This document shows positions 62,478 through 64,000 of a stretch of DNA of 64,000 bases, in pieces. Under the pieces are notes generated by a model that did no database searches, was not told the origin of the DNA, and saw only the letters and a list, made by a program, of their open reading frames with translations. Made by a program: the position numbers and the translations under genes. Origin of the DNA: Desulforegula conservatrix Mb1Pa (GTDB taxonomy: Bacteria; Desulfobacterota; Desulfobacteria; Desulfobacterales; Desulforegulaceae); assembly GCF_000426225.1 (NCBI RefSeq), contig NZ_AUEY01000002.1, forward strand, positions 62,001 to 126,000, in the 5' to 3' direction. Position 1 is the first letter of the stretch. Every line of letters begins with the position of its first letter.

Positions 62478-63395
62478 CTATTTCCTTAAAAGTTTTATAT
62501 CGCATACAACTGCAAGGTGATCTGAAAATTGTTCATCTAAGGCTTTGTAAGTGGAAAATTCGAGTTGATTTGAAATCAGAACCCAGTCTATCCTTTTGTT
62601 TGTAAATGGAAACGATGAAAGATTTTTGTCATCTGGTTTGTATGACCGTAAGTTTAAAACAGAACATATTTTTTTTACAGAAGAATCACTGCTACTCCAT
62701 GTGCTGTTGAAGTCTCCCATTGCAATGACCGGGCGTTTTGCCCTTTTTTCCATGAAAGTCCTTATTTCTTCAATCTGTGAGTTCCGTTTTGATTCAGAAA
62801 TAAAATCCAGATGGAGAATAATAACATCTACGATAATTTCTGTTCCCGGCCATTTGAATGATCCGACAGAAAAACCTTTTGGCGGAGCAAACAGGCTTGG
62901 TGTAAAAGTCACGTACGCGGCATCTTGAATATTCCATCGTGATGCCATGGCTGTGCCATATGAAAGATAGGGAGCAGTAATATGATATCCGTGAAAAAAT
63001 GAATACATACCGGATTGTTCAGCTATCTGCTTTATGTGGTCTTTATGCCCGCTCCAGAACGAAGGGCCGTCTGCTTCCTGAAATCCTGCAATATCCGGCT
63101 GGACTTGCTTAAGAGCATGAGAAATAGTATTAATATTTTTATCAATCTGATTCTTGGAAACAAACAACTGATTAAAATTCACTCCCCTGCCGTGTGCTAA
63201 ATTTAGAGTCATAATCTTGATTGACTCTATTGAATCAGTATATCCCCCGGCATCAATATTTTCAGGTATTTTTATGATTTCTGGACTTGCATTAGGAGAT
63301 CCTGCAATCATATATGGCATAATGCCTGCGATGATAACCAGAATAAATAGTAAAGAGCCAAGTTTGTATAAAAGAGGTTTTTTCCATGACCGCAT
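62478..63395 (-). CDS. Exported endonuclease/exonuclease/phosphatase-fold protein
   Basis: 305 residues. An N-terminal hydrophobic helix (about 11-31) acts as a signal or anchor. The catalytic core has the EEP fold motifs in order: [16 protein letters not shown] (catalytic Glu), [16 protein letters not shown] (metal Asp and Asn) and a final SDHLAVV (catalytic His). Members include sphingomyelinases, inositol phosphatases and DNases; the substrate cannot be set by sequence. It directly precedes the hybrid kinase gene (two bases apart), so the pair is one operon. Its Shine-Dalgarno is weak. Confidence 0.88.
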   Translation of the reverse strand: MRSWKKPLLYKLGSLLFILVIIAGIMPYMIAGSPNASPEIIKIPENIDAGGYTDSIESIKIMTLNLAHGRGVNFNQLFVSKNQIDKNINTISHALKQVQPDIAGFQEADGPSFWSGHKDHIKQIAEQSGMYSFFHGYHITAPYLSYGTAMASRWNIQDAAYVTFTPSLFAPPKGFSVGSFKWPGTEIIVDVIILHLDFISESKRNSQIEEIRTFMEKRAKRPVIAMGDFNSTWSSSDSSVKKICSVLNLRSYKPDDKNLSSFPFTNKRIDWVLISNQLEFSTYKALDEQFSDHLAVVCDIKLLRK

Positions 63396-63523
63396 CTGTA
63401 TAAAAGCCTTTGTTGATTCTCATGAATATTAAAAATTCTTATATATAAATATGTTTACTAATACAGCTATAAATGTCAAATCCATATATTGAAGATTTCA
63501 AACCAGCTGAATGGAGAATGGCG

Positions 63524-64000
63524 ATGAATCCAGTATTTGAAAAGCAGTATGAAGTTGGTTTTAATGAAGCAGACTATGATGGAATGCTCAGGCCGGTAAG
63601 CATCCTTGACTGGTTTCAAAACACGGCAAGCAGCCAGTCTTATGCCTTGGGTATACCTGTTACGGATCTTATTGCGCGCGGACTTACATGGGTCGTTTCT
63701 CGATACAGAATCTCCATATTTAAAAGATCAAGATGGAGAGACCCTGTAAAAGTCAGAACATGGAGACGTCCACAGTTGCAAGATCTATCTGCGCCAAGAG
63801 AGTTTGAAATAATAGCAGCAGACGGCAGTGTGCTTGTCCAGGCAACGGGCTATTTCAATCTCATCGAAATTAAGACAAAAAAAATTATTTCTCCTATTGA
63901 ATCAATACCTAATTACCCCGTCCTTGATAAGATTCTTTATGACTATGAAGCCCAGTTAATTGGGAACGTTGCGGAGCCTGATATTGTAAAAATATTTGAT
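63524..64000 (+). CDS. Acyl-ACP thioesterase family protein (3' end outside window)
   Basis: An open frame of 159 codons from the ATG at 63524, chosen because GGAG lies seven bases before it; an ATG at 63518 is too close to that site. It reads on to the window edge. The start MNPVFEKQYEVGFNEADYDGMLRPVSILDWFQNTASSQSYALG matches the FatA-like acyl-ACP thioesterase (PF01643) N-terminal hotdog domain, and LTWVVSRYRI and WRRPQ are further family marks. It hydrolyses acyl-ACP to free fatty acids. It is divergent from the EEP gene. Confidence 0.88.
   Translation, partial: MNPVFEKQYEVGFNEADYDGMLRPVSILDWFQNTASSQSYALGIPVTDLIARGLTWVVSRYRISIFKRSRWRDPVKVRTWRRPQLQDLSAPREFEIIAADGSVLVQATGYFNLIEIKTKKIISPIESIPNYPVLDKILYDYEAQLIGNVAEPDIVKIFD

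Overview
The window looks like chromosomal DNA of an anaerobic Desulfobacterota (formerly Deltaproteobacteria), most likely of the Desulfobacterales type. This is inferred from the gene content: an exported rubrerythrin, a ferredoxin-nitroreductase fusion, an eight-haem cytochrome, a NifA-type sigma-54 activator, a long acyl-CoA:acetate CoA-transferase, a DUF3141 protein, a Fur-FeoA fusion and pilMNOPQ. Base composition is moderate to AT-rich and arginine is mostly AGA/AGG. No rRNA, tRNA, CRISPR array, transposase or prophage was found. The window is mainly housekeeping and envelope genes, with one compositionally different block at about 15.1-20.4 kb.

Layout. 0-4.4 kb: a truncated gene end, dnaK and grpE (minus), the small SRP RNA and a DUF4388 protein. 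5-10.3 kb: tilS, ftsH, folP and a rubrerythrin that overlaps folP. 10.4-15 kb: a DUF5329 protein that may start at AUU, a nitroreductase, dinB, a NifA-like activator and a small helix-hairpin-helix protein. 15.1-20.4 kb: an eight-haem cytochrome/HEAT/TPR protein, a signal-peptide sulfatase and an outer-membrane barrel; this block is more GC-rich and uses more CGN arginine codons, and a 14-bp inverted repeat lies just upstream. 20.4-25 kb: a CoA-disulfide-reductase-like flavoprotein, a lipoprotein, a second barrel of the same family, a small membrane protein and a ferredoxin-nitroreductase. 25-32 kb: a complete RND efflux operon and outer-membrane phospholipase A. 32.5-39.1 kb: a K+ channel, a long CoA-transferase, an unrecognised soluble protein and a DUF3141 PhaC-like hydrolase. 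39.5-45.1 kb: a DUF3313 lipoprotein, trmB, a large secreted three-module protein and nadK.

45.2-52.5 kb is a continuous plus-strand run: a branched-chain amino-acid-type ABC importer (livK-H-M-G-F), the Fur-FeoA fusion, a PfkB sugar/nucleoside kinase and a YfgM-like TPR protein. Most junctions overlap or are under 30 bp, except livK-livH, which holds an attenuator-like hairpin. 52.8-60.3 kb is the type IV pilus alignment/secretin operon pilMNOPQ, with an Ig-like/calcium-loop lipoprotein gene as its last member. 60.4-63.4 kb (minus) encodes a hybrid histidine kinase and an exported endonuclease/exonuclease/phosphatase-fold protein. A truncated acyl-ACP thioesterase gene runs off the end.

The intergenic DNA carries several repeat families. 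A roughly 90-160 bp MITE-like element with TCGCAAAAAGTC/GACTTTTTGCGA ends and palindromic cores occurs eight times. A short GTCGGATTA repeat occurs at three places. An AT-rich stretch with a TTTTGAACA...TGTTCAAAA inverted repeat occurs twice. No single locus is a clear new system. The best leads are the cytochrome-sulfatase-barrel block, the pilus-linked Ig lipoprotein, the Fur-FeoA fusion inside a transport operon, and the paired AT-rich inverted repeats.
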